A stretch of 64,000 bases of DNA from JADJWR01 sp963847675 (GCA_963847675.1 CAWKAP010000003.1:248001-312000); one strand, 5' to 3'; counted from the stretch's first letter, positions 47,851 through 56,595 are shown. A program made the numbers and translations. The notes: generated by a model not told the origin, from the letters alone.

Positions 47851-49158
47851 ATGTCCGTTCCGCTCTGGTCGCTGTTGGTCGGCATCCTGCTCATCACGAT
47901 GGTGCTGGTCGGGACGCTGCTTGCGCGTCTGCCAACGAGCAGCGCCATGATCTATCTCGCCGCCGGCCTGGCGCTCGGACCCGCGGGGCTCGCGGTCATC
48001 ACCCCCGACCCCACCCGCTATGCCCCGGCCGTGGAGCTTGCCGCCGAGGTGGCGGTGCTGATTTCGCTGTTCAGCGTGGGATTGCGGATGGGCATTCCGT
48101 TGCGCGACCGGCGCTGGTGGTTGCCGCTGCGGCTGGCGTTCGTCTCGATGGCGCTGACCGTGGGGCTGATCGCAGCCGTCGGCGTGTGGGGGCTGGGCAT
48201 GTCGCTGGGTGCGGCGGTGCTGCTCGGCGCCATCCTGGCTCCGACCGATCCGGTGCTCGCCTCGGGCGTGCAGGCAGAAACCGGCATCGACCCGGACCGG
48301 CTCCGTTTCAGCCTTGCCGGCGAAGGCGGACTGAACGACGGCACGGCCTTTCCGTTCGTGATGCTGGGCCTCGGGCTGCTGGGGCTGCACGAACTCGGCG
48401 CGGGCGGCTGGCGCTGGTGGGCGGTCGACCTGCTGTGGGCCACCATCGGCGGGCTCGCCATCGGCGCGGCGATGGGCGCGCTGGTCGGCAATCTGGTCGT
48501 CTTTCTGCGCACCCGCCACAAGGAGGCCATCGGTCTGAACGAGTTCCTCTCGCTCGGCCTGGTGGCGGTCGCCTATGGGTTGGCGCAGCTGAGCCTTGCT
48601 TCCGGGTTTCTGGCCGTATTTGCCGCCGGCCTGGCGCTGCAACGCGTCAAGGAGCGGCCGCGCGCAGGAACCCGGTCGCTCGACGCGTCATCCGGCGCTG
48701 GCCGGCCTGCCGATGGAGCGCTGGCCACGCACTCGCACCATGCCAGCGCCTCGATGACGCTGGCGGTGCAGGAATTCAACGAGCAACTTGAAAAGCTGGC
48801 CGAGCTGGCGATCGTGCTGCTCGTCGGCGCGATGCTGTCGTACGACGCTCCGTCGATCGCGATCTGGTGGTTCATTCCGCTGCTGTTCCTGGTGCTGCGT
48901 CCGCTGGCCGTTGCGGCCGGTACGCTGGGCGAGCCGATGACGGCGCGTCAGCGCGCGATGATCAGTTGGTTCGGCATCCGCGGCATCGGCTCCGTGTTCT
49001 ACCTGATGTTTGCGATCCGGCACGGCGTGACCGGACCGCTGGCGCAGCAACTGATTACCTTTACTCTGGTGACGGTGGCGGCTTCGATCCTGGTTCACGG
49101 CATGTCGGTCAAGCCGCTGATGCGGCGGTACGTGAGGCGCACAACTACGCCGCGATGA
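47851..49158 (+). CDS. CPA1-type cation:proton antiporter
   Basis: A 435-residue membrane protein of the Na+/H+ exchanger superfamily with about 12 helices. GAILAPTDPVLASGVQ and GEGGLNDGTAFPFV are the conserved ion-binding helices, with the essential Asp pair region of CPA1. The loop RPRAGTRSLDASSG to HSHH is a poorly conserved cytoplasmic insertion containing His. It would exchange Na+ or K+ for H+ under salt or pH stress. It lies about 150 bases after regulator 2. No separate TGTGC-type site was found for it, so it may share that transcript. Confidence 0.92.
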   Translation: MSVPLWSLLVGILLITMVLVGTLLARLPTSSAMIYLAAGLALGPAGLAVITPDPTRYAPAVELAAEVAVLISLFSVGLRMGIPLRDRRWWLPLRLAFVSMALTVGLIAAVGVWGLGMSLGAAVLLGAILAPTDPVLASGVQAETGIDPDRLRFSLAGEGGLNDGTAFPFVMLGLGLLGLHELGAGGWRWWAVDLLWATIGGLAIGAAMGALVGNLVVFLRTRHKEAIGLNEFLSLGLVAVAYGLAQLSLASGFLAVFAAGLALQRVKERPRAGTRSLDASSGAGRPADGALATHSHHASASMTLAVQEFNEQLEKLAELAIVLLVGAMLSYDAPSIAIWWFIPLLFLVLRPLAVAAGTLGEPMTARQRAMISWFGIRGIGSVFYLMFAIRHGVTGPLAQQLITFTLVTVAASILVHGMSVKPLMRRYVRRTTTPR

Positions 49159-49316
49159 GTTCAAACACCAGCGTCGACGTGTGCGTCTGGCTGCATCGCA
49201 GCCATGTGTGACGCACAATGCGATGTGCGGACACAAAGCGGCCACGTTCGCTGTTGCCGGTTGAAGCTGGCCTCATGGCCGATGGCGCCCAACTCCGCAG
49301 CGCCCCGAGTACGTCG

Positions 49317-50048
49317 ATGATCGAACCCATTCTTCTCGCCGCCGTCTGTGTCTTCACCTTTGAGAGCAAGCGGCCGCTGACCAACGCGAGCGGCTTTTTC
49401 TTCGCGCGCGACGAACGGCTGTTCCTGGTGACCAGCCGTCACGTGGTGATCGACGAATCCAGCAAGCACTTCCCGAACCGCATCGAGATCGAACTGCACA
49501 CCGACCCGGACAATCTGGCTTCGTCCACCGGCTTCTCGATTCCGCTGTACCGCGACGGCAAGAGCATCTGGCGCCAGGGCCGCGACAGCGCCGGCGAGAT
49601 CGACGTCGCGGTGATCGAGCTCGAACGTTCTGCCCTGCCGGCGACGATGGTCTACCGCGCCTTCACGCCGCAGCACCTGCCCGGCGCACAGGACCAGCCT
49701 GAGGTCGGCACGCCTCTGCTGGTCGTGGGCTTTCCGCTTGGCTTTCACGATACGTTGCACCACATGCCGGTGGTGCGGCATGCGGTGATCGCCTCCTCGT
49801 TCGGCCTGCGCTTCAAGGGCCAGGGCTACTTCCTCACCGACGCGCGAACGCACCGCGGCACCAGCGGTGCGCCGGTCGTCATGCGCCTAGCGGAGCCGAG
49901 TCCGCATCATGGCGACCTGCCGTGGTTGCTGCTTGGCGTGCACTCCGCACGGCTCGACGTCGGCACGCGTGATGTCAAGCTCGACGAGGCGCTCGGGCTG
50001 AACTGTGCCTGGTATGCCGACATCCTGCCGACGCTGACCGAAGCCTGA
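49317..50048 (+). CDS. Trypsin-like serine protease domain protein
   Basis: A peptidase of the chymotrypsin/HtrA fold without a PDZ domain. The triad is visible: His in LVTSRHVVID, Asp in GEIDVAVIEL and Ser in HRGTSGAPVV. I chose ATG 49317 (MIEPILLAAVCVFTFES), because the upstream frame back to 49218 is not hydrophobic or conserved-looking; starts at 49218 and 49275 remain possible. There is no clear signal peptide, so the location is uncertain. The role could be quality control or regulated cleavage. Confidence 0.8.
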   Translation: MIEPILLAAVCVFTFESKRPLTNASGFFFARDERLFLVTSRHVVIDESSKHFPNRIEIELHTDPDNLASSTGFSIPLYRDGKSIWRQGRDSAGEIDVAVIELERSALPATMVYRAFTPQHLPGAQDQPEVGTPLLVVGFPLGFHDTLHHMPVVRHAVIASSFGLRFKGQGYFLTDARTHRGTSGAPVVMRLAEPSPHHGDLPWLLLGVHSARLDVGTRDVKLDEALGLNCAWYADILPTLTEA

Positions 50049-50406
50049 TCCGACCGGCTGATCTGCTCGCGCTTGCGGCAGCACACGTTAGCGACCGACG
50101 CGCCCGATTCGGCCAGCCGCAGCGTGAACGCGATCTGCTCATCGGTGAGCTTCGCCTTCTTCGTCGCTCGTGCTCCTTACCCGCTTGCGCTGCTCGGCTG
50201 AAGAGAAAACCTCACGTATGTGTGACAGCGCACATACGGAAACGGGGATTTCTTGTATTGCTACGGATCAGAGCGGGTTCAGCCGCCTTCACCCTCGACC
50301 CCCAGGGCATCAGCATCATCCAGTTGCCGGGATCGGGCCAGGTTCGATGCCATCGCCCCAGGGGATCGCGTCGGCCTTCTTTCAACGATTTTGAAAGGAC
50401 AAAGCC
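50049..50406 (+). other. Intergenic region before the 117-residue protein
   Basis: A 358-base gap holding operator site 3 in its middle and about 140 bases of untranslated leader after it. Short frames here lack ribosome sites. A GGAC-type ribosome site precedes the ATG at 50407. Confidence 0.6.
50217..50261 (+). promoter_or_regulatory. Operator site 3 and -10 of the 117-residue protein gene
   Basis: TATGTGTGACAGCGCACATA (50217-50236) has symmetric halves. TATTGC begins 29.5 bp from the centre (50256); it has the TA but lacks the final T. TGTATT two bases upstream is an alternative -10. Confidence 0.7.
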
Positions 50407-50760
50407 ATGAAAATTCCAATCGAAGTGAAACCGGCCTTTTGGGGTGTTGTAGGTGGGGCGGTCGCATTGGCGATCGCGGGCTTCGGCTGGGGCGGATGGG
50501 TCACTGGCGGCAAGGCTGAGGCAGCTGCGGTGCAACGGGCTGACTCAGCCGTCGTGGCGGCTCTTGCGCCAGTCTGCGTCGAGCAGTTTCAGCGGGCGAG
50601 TGAAGTCTCGGCCAATCTGAGCGCTCTCAAGCAAGTCGACACATGGTCGCGCGGTGAATTCGTCGAGAAGGGCGGCTGGGCAAAACTGCCCGGATCGAAC
50701 TCGCCCGAACAGGTTTCGGCCGTGGCACAGGCTTGTGCCGTACTGCTCGCCGACGGATAG
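50407..50760 (+). CDS. Conserved hypothetical protein with one membrane segment
   Basis: A 117-residue protein. The N-terminal MKIPIEVKP is followed by one membrane helix (FWGVVGGAVALAIAGFGWGGWV), then TGGKAEAAAVQRADSAVVAALAPVCVEQF and a C-terminal WSRGEFVEKGGWAKLPG block. I recall similar small proteins in many soil Proteobacteria, always uncharacterised. The two Cys (in APVCVEQF and AQACAVL) could be paired. Its promoter carries a TGTGC-type operator, so it is predicted to belong to the stress regulon. Confidence 0.82.
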   Translation: MKIPIEVKPAFWGVVGGAVALAIAGFGWGGWVTGGKAEAAAVQRADSAVVAALAPVCVEQFQRASEVSANLSALKQVDTWSRGEFVEKGGWAKLPGSNSPEQVSAVAQACAVLLADG

Positions 50761-51164
50761 CGAGCGCTGATGTGAGTGCGCATACGACCCCGGTTGCAGC
50801 GTCAGCCCGACCGGCCGCGGCTTCTCGCGCCAGCGCAGGCTGCATTGCTGTGAGGGGCAGAGCGCGCAAGCCCCGCCTTCGTCGCGGGGTCTGCACATCT
50901 TGATCGCTCTATCGCAGGGCATGCCGCAATCCGGTCGTTCGCGTTAGCTGCCGAAAATCCGGTTGTGGCTTGCGCGGCCTCTTCCTCAATGGCCGTCTCG
51001 GGCCGGCATTCTTCTTTGCGTGACCTGGCGGAGCGTTAGGCAACGGACCGTCGCGGTCCGTGATGCATTGCCCGGACACTCATCGGAACCGGACGTTGAC
51101 CGACCGGCGCTTTGGCCCTGCTTTGCCGAGTTGAACGCAAACCCATACGGGAAGGAAACGGCAC
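50761..51164 (+). other. Intergenic region before hflK
   Basis: A 404-base gap. I see no TGTGC-type operator with two good halves and no convincing hairpin terminator. The hflK ribosome site (GGAAGG) lies just before its ATG. Confidence 0.5.
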
Positions 51165-52224
51165 ATGCCGACTAGCGAACCCCAGGACATCGTCAACGAG
51201 TTGCGCAAAGGCGCTTCGGCGCTCGGTATCCGGCGCATCGCCATGGGGATCGCGGGCGCGCTGCTGCTGGTCGTTCTCTGGTCGACCTGGTTCACGGTGC
51301 AGCCCGAGGAGACAGGCATCGTTCAGCGTTTCGGGGCCGTCGACCGCACGGTGGGTCCGGGCTTGCACTTCAAGTTTCCGGACGGCATCGAGAGCGTGCG
51401 ACCGGTTCCCACCGCCCGCGTCCTGAAGGAGGAATTCGGCTTTGCAACGGTGGCCGCGAGCGGGGGCGGCCGAACTCAGTACACGGACGACAAGAAACCA
51501 TTCAAGGACGTGTCGCTGATGCTCACGGGCGACCTGAACGTGATCGATGTGCAGTGGATCGTCCAGTACCGCATCGAGGACCCGGTGCGCTTCCTCTTCC
51601 AGGTGCGCGAGTCCCGGCAGACGATCCGGGACATCGCCGAGGCCGTCATGCGGCGGGTGGTCGGCAACCGCCTCGGCAGCGACGTGCTGACCGTCGGCCG
51701 TGTGACCGTTTCCACCGAGGTCAAGGAGGAGATGCAGAAGATTCTCAGCGAGTACGAGACCGGCGTTCGCCTGGTCACCGTCGAGCTTCAGGACGTAACG
51801 CCCCCGGACACCGTCAAGCCCGCCTTCAACGAAGTGAACGAGGCGCGCCAGGATCGCGAGCGAACGATCAATCAGGCGCAGGAGCAGGCCAATCGGGAGA
51901 TTCCCAAGGCCCGCGGTGAGGCGACCCGCACGATCACCGAGGCCGAGGGTTATGCGGTCGAGCGCGTGAACCGCGCCAACGGCGAGGCGACGCGATTCAA
52001 GGCCGTCCTCGCCGAGTACGAGCGGGCGCCGGAGGTCACGCGCCGCCGGCTTTACCTGGAGGCCATCGGCAGCATCCTGCCCGAGGCGAAGTGCCCTTTA
52101 CATCGTCGACAGCGACCAGAAGGCGCTGCTGCCCTGGCTGCGCCTGGAGTCGGGTCAAACGCCGACGGCAGCCGGCAGGGCAAGCGGCCCGGCAGAAGTC
52201 GTCAAGGGAGGCAAGCAGCCATGA
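51165..52224 (+). CDS. hflK: HflK, SPFH-domain modulator of FtsH, one frameshift
   Basis: A membrane-anchored SPFH protein that with HflC surrounds and tunes the FtsH protease. One N-terminal membrane helix (IAMGIAGALLLVVLWSTWF) is followed by the SPFH domain (VQPEETGIVQRFGAVDRTVGPGLHFKFPDGIE). A long coiled coil then carries AQEQANREIPKARGEATRTI. Removing one C of the CCC at 52094-52096 restores CLYIVDSDQKALLPW and the stop at 52224, overlapping the hflC ATG. The restored length is 352 residues. The gene is not in the usual hfq-hflX setting. Confidence 0.88.
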
Positions 52225-53198
52225 AGAACGCGATCCAGTATCGGGCTCGGCCTCTTCGCACTGGCGATCGTCATCGCCTTCTCCGGGACCTTCTACACGC
52301 TGCAGGAAGGCGAGCAGGCGGTGATCGTGCAGTTCGGCCGGCCCGTCGGCGAACCGGTGACCGAGGCCGGGCTGCACGTCAAGGCTGCCTTTCGTCCAGG
52401 AAGTGCGCCGCTTCGAGAAGCGCCTGCTCATCTGGGACGGCGACCCTAACCAGATCCCCACCAAAGGGCGGGAGTTCATCTGGGTGGACACGACCGCACG
52501 CTGGAGGATCGCCGACGCCAAGAAGTTCCTCGAGAGCGTGGCCACCGAGGCCGGCGCCCGCTCGCGGCTGAACGACATCATCGATTCGGTCGTGCGCGAT
52601 CAGGTGTCAGGCAGCGAACTGGTGGAACTGGTGCGCAGCGCCTCGTGGGTCGTTCCCCAAGGGAGAGATTCTGGAGGAGATCCCTGCCGAGGTGCGCGAA
52701 GAACTGAAGAAGCAGGTCGTGCGCGGACGCGAGGAACTCACGCGGACCATCCTGGCCGAGGCCCGCAAGGTCATCCCCCAGTACGGCATCGAGCTGGTCG
52801 ATGTGCGCATCAAGCGCCTCGATTACGTGGAGAGCGTTCGCGAGAAGGTCTACGCCCGCATGATCTCGGAACGCAAGCGCATCGCCGCCCAGTTCCGCTC
52901 CGAAGGTGAAGGCCGCAGCGCCGAGATCCTGGGCACGATGGAGAAGGAGTTGCGCCAGATCCGCTCGACCGCCTACCGGAAAGTCCAGGAAGTCCGCGGC
53001 AAGGCCGACGCCGAGGCCACCCGCGTGTACGGCGCCGCCTATAACGGCGATCCCGAGTTCTACGCCTTCTCGCGAACCCTGGAAGCCTACAAGGAGGGCC
53101 AGAACAAGAACTCGGTTGTGATCCTCACCACCGACAGCGACTACTACCGCTACCTGAAGCGGGCCGGAACGACAGCCGCAGTCAGGTCGCCTCGCTGA
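52221..53198 (+). CDS. hflC: HflC, SPFH-domain modulator of FtsH, three frameshifts
   Basis: Partner of HflK. The continuous product would be MKNAIQ, a membrane helix (IGLGLFALAIVIAFSGTFYTL), then QEGEQAVIVQFGRPVGEPVTEAGLH, a full SPFH domain and the coiled coil ending DSDYYRYLKRAG. It needs one base dropped at three places: near 52238-52240, in the TTT at 52390-52392, and in the CCCC at 52655-52658. The restored length is about 324 residues. All three are insertions at short runs or near them, which fits sequence error better than pseudogene decay. Confidence 0.85.
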
Positions 53199-53355
53199 TG
53201 CCGTGCGTCGGGAACAAGGCTTCACTGGCTCGCCAGGAGGAAAACGTGATCCAGATCGGCCTACTCCCGCCAGAGTCCTCCCCAGGAAAGAAAAGCGGCT
53301 TAGGGCTGGTGGCCCTGAACCGTTGAATGACTGCAATTTGCTGGCGCGCCATGCG

Positions 53356-53448
53356 ATGCAGCCGAAGCAAGCCGGTCAGCAGCGCGTGCAGGCGCACGTG
53401 GCGGCGCGCGGACGCCGCAACCAGGCCAAGCGCGACAACCGGCGCTGA
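53356..53448 (+). CDS. Possible 30-residue basic peptide
   Basis: The frame encodes MQPKQAGQQRVQAHVAARGR and ten further, mostly basic, residues. The frame is open upstream to a TTG at 53323 (LNDCNLLARHAM). No ribosome site is evident. The strongly basic composition could suit a nucleic-acid-binding peptide, but it may be chance. Confidence 0.25.
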   Translation: MQPKQAGQQRVQAHVAARGRRNQAKRDNRR

Positions 53449-53924
53449 GCGCGACCCGCCGCTTTGCGGCCGGCCAGTCAATCTGGGGCGCGGCAGGACC
53501 GGGCGCGTGATGACTTCGATGCACGGGCCGCGCGCTTGCCAGCCGATCACGCCAGGTCGATCGGCCGCACTGCGCGTGCTTACCCCTCGTATTCGCTCAG
53601 TTCAAGCGGAACTTGCATAACACAGCGTCGTGCGCCCGCCTCGGGGTGGACTGGGAGACGGCCTGTACCGGCAGGTCTTGTCCAAAATGACGAGATCGGC
53701 GGTCGCGCGTGAAAGGCAGCCAACGCTGCGTTGACATTCAAGCGCAGATCTGCAGATTGCGCACGCCGCCGGCGCGACGTCGTGCGTGATGCACTTCGTC
53801 GCCGCCGCAACGTCTCGGCCGATACCGCCGTCAGCGGCGACGTTTCATCAGTCGTCAAAGTGGACTCCTCCGCAGCTTGAAAGGTACGCGCCGGCCGGCG
53901 ACCGACGCTGCCTTGCATGCGAAT

Positions 53925-53949
53925 TAAAAGGCCCGCCGAAGCGGGCCTT
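53925..53949 (-). terminator. Rho-independent terminator, minus strand
   Basis: On the minus strand GGCCCGC, loop TTCG, GCGGGCC is followed by TTTTAATTC. The C(UUCG)G loop is extra stable. It probably ends the catalase-family operon or a short transcript carrying the 22-codon frame. Confidence 0.85.
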
Positions 53950-53967
53950 GCGGGAGCGCGATGCGGC

Positions 53968-54036
53968 CTAGCTTTCGGCACGCTGGGGCTTGATGGCCTC
54001 AATGATCGCGTTCCACAAGATCAAGACTACCCCCAT
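53968..54036 (-). CDS. Possible 22-residue hydrophobic peptide
   Basis: The frame encodes MGVVLILWNAIIEAIKPQRA then ES and stops about 20 bases before the terminator at 53949. A hydrophobic first half and charged tail resemble small membrane peptides. No clear ribosome site precedes the ATG, so the call is tentative. Confidence 0.25.
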   Translation of the reverse strand: MGVVLILWNAIIEAIKPQRAES

Positions 54037-54186
54037 CGATCGCAGCCGAATTGCGCCGGCTCAATCTTCATGGCGATTGCAGACAAGCAGCCCTGCCGAA
54101 GCTGGGCTTGTCGCCAGGCGCTGCCGATTGCAACTCGCGCCGACGCGAAGCTGCCAGACCGATGAAGTCAAAGTGCATTCGCAGCC

Positions 54187-55173
54187 TCAGGCGTATCCGG
54201 CGTGCTTGTCGCGCTCGTGCCTGAACTTGGACAGCGCCAAGTAGATCCTGCTGCGCGCCCGGTTCAGGCCACCCAGCGGGGCGTGTGCCGGCAGGGCATG
54301 CGCGGGTGAGAAGGACAGGGCCTCGGCTTGCCGAGCGCGCTTGCTGTTGCGAAATCTCTGGATGGGCAGATGCAGGGTGGCCACTTTCAGGAAGGGCGAC
54401 TTCGCCTCGTCCCAACGTTGGCCGGCGTCCTCGATCGGCATGCCGGGCTTCTGCAGCTGCACGCAGAAGTCGAAGCTGGCCGCATGCCCGTCCAGATGAT
54501 CCTGCATCGCCTCGCTCAGGTAGGACTCGCCGAGGGTCGCGGGCTTTCTGCTGCTGTGCCTGGAGGTGGGTCGAAGCGAGTACTTCACTGCGCGGTCGGG
54601 GCCGAAGCGGTAAGGCGTGGTGCTCCAGTAGCGGATGTCGAGCGGCGAGCTCGGATTGCCGCGCAGCATCAGCAGGCCCAGCAGCACCCCTGCGTGGCCG
54701 GTGAGCGCGAACTTGGCGGCCAGCAGCAGCGGCGAGCTCTCGATCGTGTAGTAGACCGCATCGCGAAACAGCGCCACGGTGCCCAGCGGCATCACCGGCG
54801 TGTCCAGCAGCACGAAGTCCTGTCCCAACTCCGCGCCCGCAACAGCGCCCTTGCCGCGTGGCGCCAGCAACTTGATCGCGACGCCGCGAGCATCGGGCAC
54901 CGCGTCGGACTGGACCTTGCCGCTGGAACTGGAGAAGCGCACCCAGCAATCGAAGCTTCGCGGCGTTTCGAACAGGCCGACCCGAAGGGCCTCGGGCAGG
55001 CCGCGCTCGATGCGGAAGCTGCCGCGCAACAGGCCGAGCGTCTTCGGGTGGGCGTCGCGCAGCGTGCCACCCTTGGCATAGTCGCGCGACATCTTGCGGC
55101 GCAGGATCGCGATCATCTCGGCGATCAGGGCCGCCTCGTTGGCTTCGCGTTTTTCGACCGGACTCGACTTCAT
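54187..55173 (-). CDS. Catalase-family haem protein (SrpA-like)
   Basis: A small catalase-fold protein of about 328 residues. FETPRSFDCWVRFSSSSGKVQSDAVPDARGVAIKLL matches the catalase core, and the distal His region is modified, as in SrpA-like members. The fused N-terminal helix (EMIAILRRKMSRDYAKGGTLRDAHPKTLGLLRG) replaces part of the usual barrel entry. It may degrade peroxide or act as a haem peroxidase. The start is at MKSSPVEK; an in-frame upstream start at 55197 exists. It lies 65 or more bases after the dodecin gene on the same strand. Confidence 0.8.
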   Translation of the reverse strand: MKSSPVEKREANEAALIAEMIAILRRKMSRDYAKGGTLRDAHPKTLGLLRGSFRIERGLPEALRVGLFETPRSFDCWVRFSSSSGKVQSDAVPDARGVAIKLLAPRGKGAVAGAELGQDFVLLDTPVMPLGTVALFRDAVYYTIESSPLLLAAKFALTGHAGVLLGLLMLRGNPSSPLDIRYWSTTPYRFGPDRAVKYSLRPTSRHSSRKPATLGESYLSEAMQDHLDGHAASFDFCVQLQKPGMPIEDAGQRWDEAKSPFLKVATLHLPIQRFRNSKRARQAEALSFSPAHALPAHAPLGGLNRARSRIYLALSKFRHERDKHAGYA

Positions 55174-55262
55174 TCTGCGACCTTGAAAGCAAGACACGGA
55201 CGCGCGGCCCGGAGCAGCGGGTCAGGCGTCCTTGCCGAGGGCTGCCCAACGCAACGGCGTGC

Positions 55263-55466
55263 TCAATCCGACAGGATGAATGTCACCTTGAGGATCACCT
55301 TGTATCCGGTGACCTTGCCATTGTCGATGGTCACTTCCTGATCCTTGACCCAGGCGCCTTTGACATTCTTCAGCGTCTTGTTGGCGCGCTCGACGCCCTG
55401 GACGATCGCGTCCTGAAAACTCACATTACTGACGCTGCTGATCTCGGTGATACGTGCGACGGTCAT
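55263..55466 (-). CDS. Dodecin (flavin-binding 12-mer)
   Basis: A 67-residue protein of the dodecin family: VARITEISSVSNVSFQDAIVQGVERANKTLKNVKGAWV, then a beta hairpin ending KVILKVTFIL. Bacterial dodecins store or buffer riboflavin, FMN or FAD. AAGGA precedes ATG 55466 at seven bases, which is preferred to the upstream ATG at 55481. It is in line with the 73-residue and 48-residue membrane protein genes upstream, so it may be in the same stress transcript. Confidence 0.93.
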   Translation of the reverse strand: MTVARITEISSVSNVSFQDAIVQGVERANKTLKNVKGAWVKDQEVTIDNGKVTGYKVILKVTFILSD

Positions 55467-55581
55467 GATGTTGTCCTTCACGGTGGCGACCCCGGGTTCG
55501 GAGTCGAAAACTCAATCTCCGCCCCCTGTGCCACGCGGGCAATCAGTCGGGGCGACGGATCTCATCCATTGAGGGGGCGCG

Positions 55582-55803
55582 TCAGCGCCGCTTGCTGCCG
55601 AAGACGAGCAGCGCACCGCCGATCAGGATCGCACCGACACCGGCCCAGATCGGGACGTTGACGGCCTGCTTCTCCTTGACCGACAGCTCGATCGGTCCCA
55701 TCTTCACGCCATGGGTCTCCTTGGTGTAGCTGAAACCGCCATACACCAGCCCCAGGACGCCGGCGACGATCAGCACGATGGCTGCGATCTTGACTGCGTT
55801 CAT
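55582..55803 (-). CDS. Small two-helix membrane protein
   Basis: A 73-residue protein with two membrane helices (IAAIVLIVAGVLGLVYGGF and VPIWAGVGAILIGGALLVFG) and a short exported loop (KETHGVKMGPIELSVKEKQAVN). I recall similar uncharacterised proteins in many Gram-negative bacteria. The C-terminus is GSKRR, cytosolic by the positive-inside rule. It lies 137 bases after the 48-residue membrane gene and before dodecin. Confidence 0.8.
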   Translation of the reverse strand: MNAVKIAAIVLIVAGVLGLVYGGFSYTKETHGVKMGPIELSVKEKQAVNVPIWAGVGAILIGGALLVFGSKRR

Positions 55804-55940
55804 TGCATCATCTCCGATTCAATAATTGCCTGCCGCTCGACACGGAGCGGCAAACCCGGCAGCAATCCATCACAAGCCGGACTGCGAACAGCCGGCCCGC
55901 ATCACGCAGCGCGCCGCCGCGCGGATCCCATCCAGCGCCG

Positions 55941-56087
55941 TTAAACGCGCCGACCTTGAATCAGGCGAATCGCAATGACGACGATCGCGATGACCAAAAG
56001 GGCGTGAATCAGCCCGCCCATGGTGTACGACGTCAGAAACCCAAGAAGCCAGAGTGCGATCAAGATGACTGCAATGGTTTCAAGCAT
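55941..56087 (-). CDS. lmo0937-family membrane protein
   Basis: A 48-residue protein, MLETIAVILIALWLLGFLTS then YTMGGLIHALLVIAIVVIAIRLIQ, with two hydrophobic stretches and a conserved His. This small family occurs across bacteria and is usually stress-induced or flanked by stress genes. AGGAG stands seven bases before the ATG. A TGTGC-type operator with a correctly placed -10 lies about 115 bases upstream, making it the first gene of a probable four-gene transcript with the two-helix protein, dodecin and the catalase-family protein. Confidence 0.88.
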   Translation of the reverse strand: MLETIAVILIALWLLGFLTSYTMGGLIHALLVIAIVVIAIRLIQGRRV

Positions 56088-56209
56088 TTTGCTTCTCCTT
56101 TCGCCATGACCTGGCGAACTCAAGATCCAGCGACCGCGTGCCGCCAAACGGGCAATTTCCCTTGTCTGGCGCTCTACCTGCCCAGGATGGGCCTCCACCC
56201 TTACCAAAC

Positions 56210-56254
56210 ACGGTAGGCTCGCAGCGCTTCGCGGTCTGTGCGCTAGCGAACCGA
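56210..56254 (-). promoter_or_regulatory. Operator site 4 and -10 of the lmo0937-dodecin-catalase transcript
   Basis: The operator TCTGTGCGCTAGCGAACCGA is at 56235-56254. On the minus strand TACCGT (56215-56210) begins 29.5 bp from the centre. The predicted start is about 56203, leaving a leader of about 115 nt before the 48-residue gene. Confidence 0.75.
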
Positions 56255-56324
56255 CCCGAAACTGTTGATTGACTGAAGTCAAGGCGAACGCCCATCGGGC
56301 CCAACCTGGTCCAGTCGCCGGTCC

Positions 56325-56348
56325 AAAAAAAAAACACGCCGAAGCGTG
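56325..56348 (-). terminator. Rho-independent terminator with UUCG loop and T10
   Basis: On the minus strand CACGC, TTCG, GCGTG (56348-56335) is followed by ten T residues (56334-56325). The extra-stable C(UUCG)G loop and long T tract make this a strong terminator. The protein gene upstream on this strand stops at 56596, about 250 bases earlier, and operator site 5 lies between. Confidence 0.9.
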
Positions 56349-56480
56349 CCTGAAGGACCCCACAATGGAGACGATCACCCAGCGTGACGCAGCGGAACGC
56401 TGCCCGGGCCTGTGGGGTCAGGGGGAACTTGTCTCTGGCGCGTCCGTTTGCTTCCGCATCTTTCGGGCGTCTTGCGTCGA
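56325..56480 (-). ncRNA. Candidate small RNA of the TGTGC regulon, about 155 nt
   Basis: Operator site 5 and its TAGAAA -10 predict a start near 56480, and a strong terminator ends the transcript near 56325. No convincing coding gene lies between; the best frame is 13 codons (MRKQTDAPETSSP) behind GAAAG. The arrangement is that of a stand-alone regulated small RNA. Targets cannot be predicted by eye. A leaderless or very small peptide cannot be excluded. Confidence 0.6.
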
Positions 56481-56486
56481 AGAAGC

Positions 56487-56531
56487 TTTCTAGACGCGCC
56501 TCTCGCCCGCGTCTGTGCGCTGGCGAACACA
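56487..56531 (-). promoter_or_regulatory. Operator site 5 and -10 of the candidate small RNA
   Basis: The operator TCTGTGCGCTGGCGAACACA is at 56512-56531. On the minus strand TAGAAA (56492-56487) begins 29.5 bp from its centre, the same register as the other sites. Confidence 0.7.
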
Positions 56532-56595
56532 AGGTGCGATGGTTGCCCTGTGGTGCCTGCTGGCGGCACGGGCAACGTTCACGTCGCCGCCGCGC

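Larger units (their letters stand above)
53199..54186. other. Long region without a recognised gene
   Basis: Nearly 1 kb between hflC and the catalase-family gene. A short basic frame at 53356-53448 and a 22-codon minus-strand frame at 53968-54036 are the only candidates. A clear minus-strand terminator lies at 53925-53949. The rest shows nothing I can support. Confidence 0.5.
56088..56595 (-). other. Region with two operators and a candidate small RNA
   Basis: A 508-base stretch between two minus-strand protein genes. It contains operator site 4, a minus-strand terminator, the candidate small RNA and operator site 5. No protein gene longer than 13 codons with a sensible ribosome site is seen. 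Confidence 0.7.

Noticed and set aside
49190..49235. TGTG and CACA sequences upstream of the trypsin-like protease gene that look like another regulon operator.
   Set aside because: The TGTG to CACA distances are 7, 8 or 9 bases instead of 12 (start to start), and no -10 lies in register.
50761..50790. TGATGTGAGTGCGCATACGA after the 117-residue gene as an operator for hflK.
   Set aside because: Only half of the positions match and the site is nearly 400 bases from hflK without a -10.
51165..53198. hflK and hflC as true pseudogenes.
   Set aside because: Four one-base insertions in otherwise perfectly preserved sequence match the error pattern across the window better than decay.
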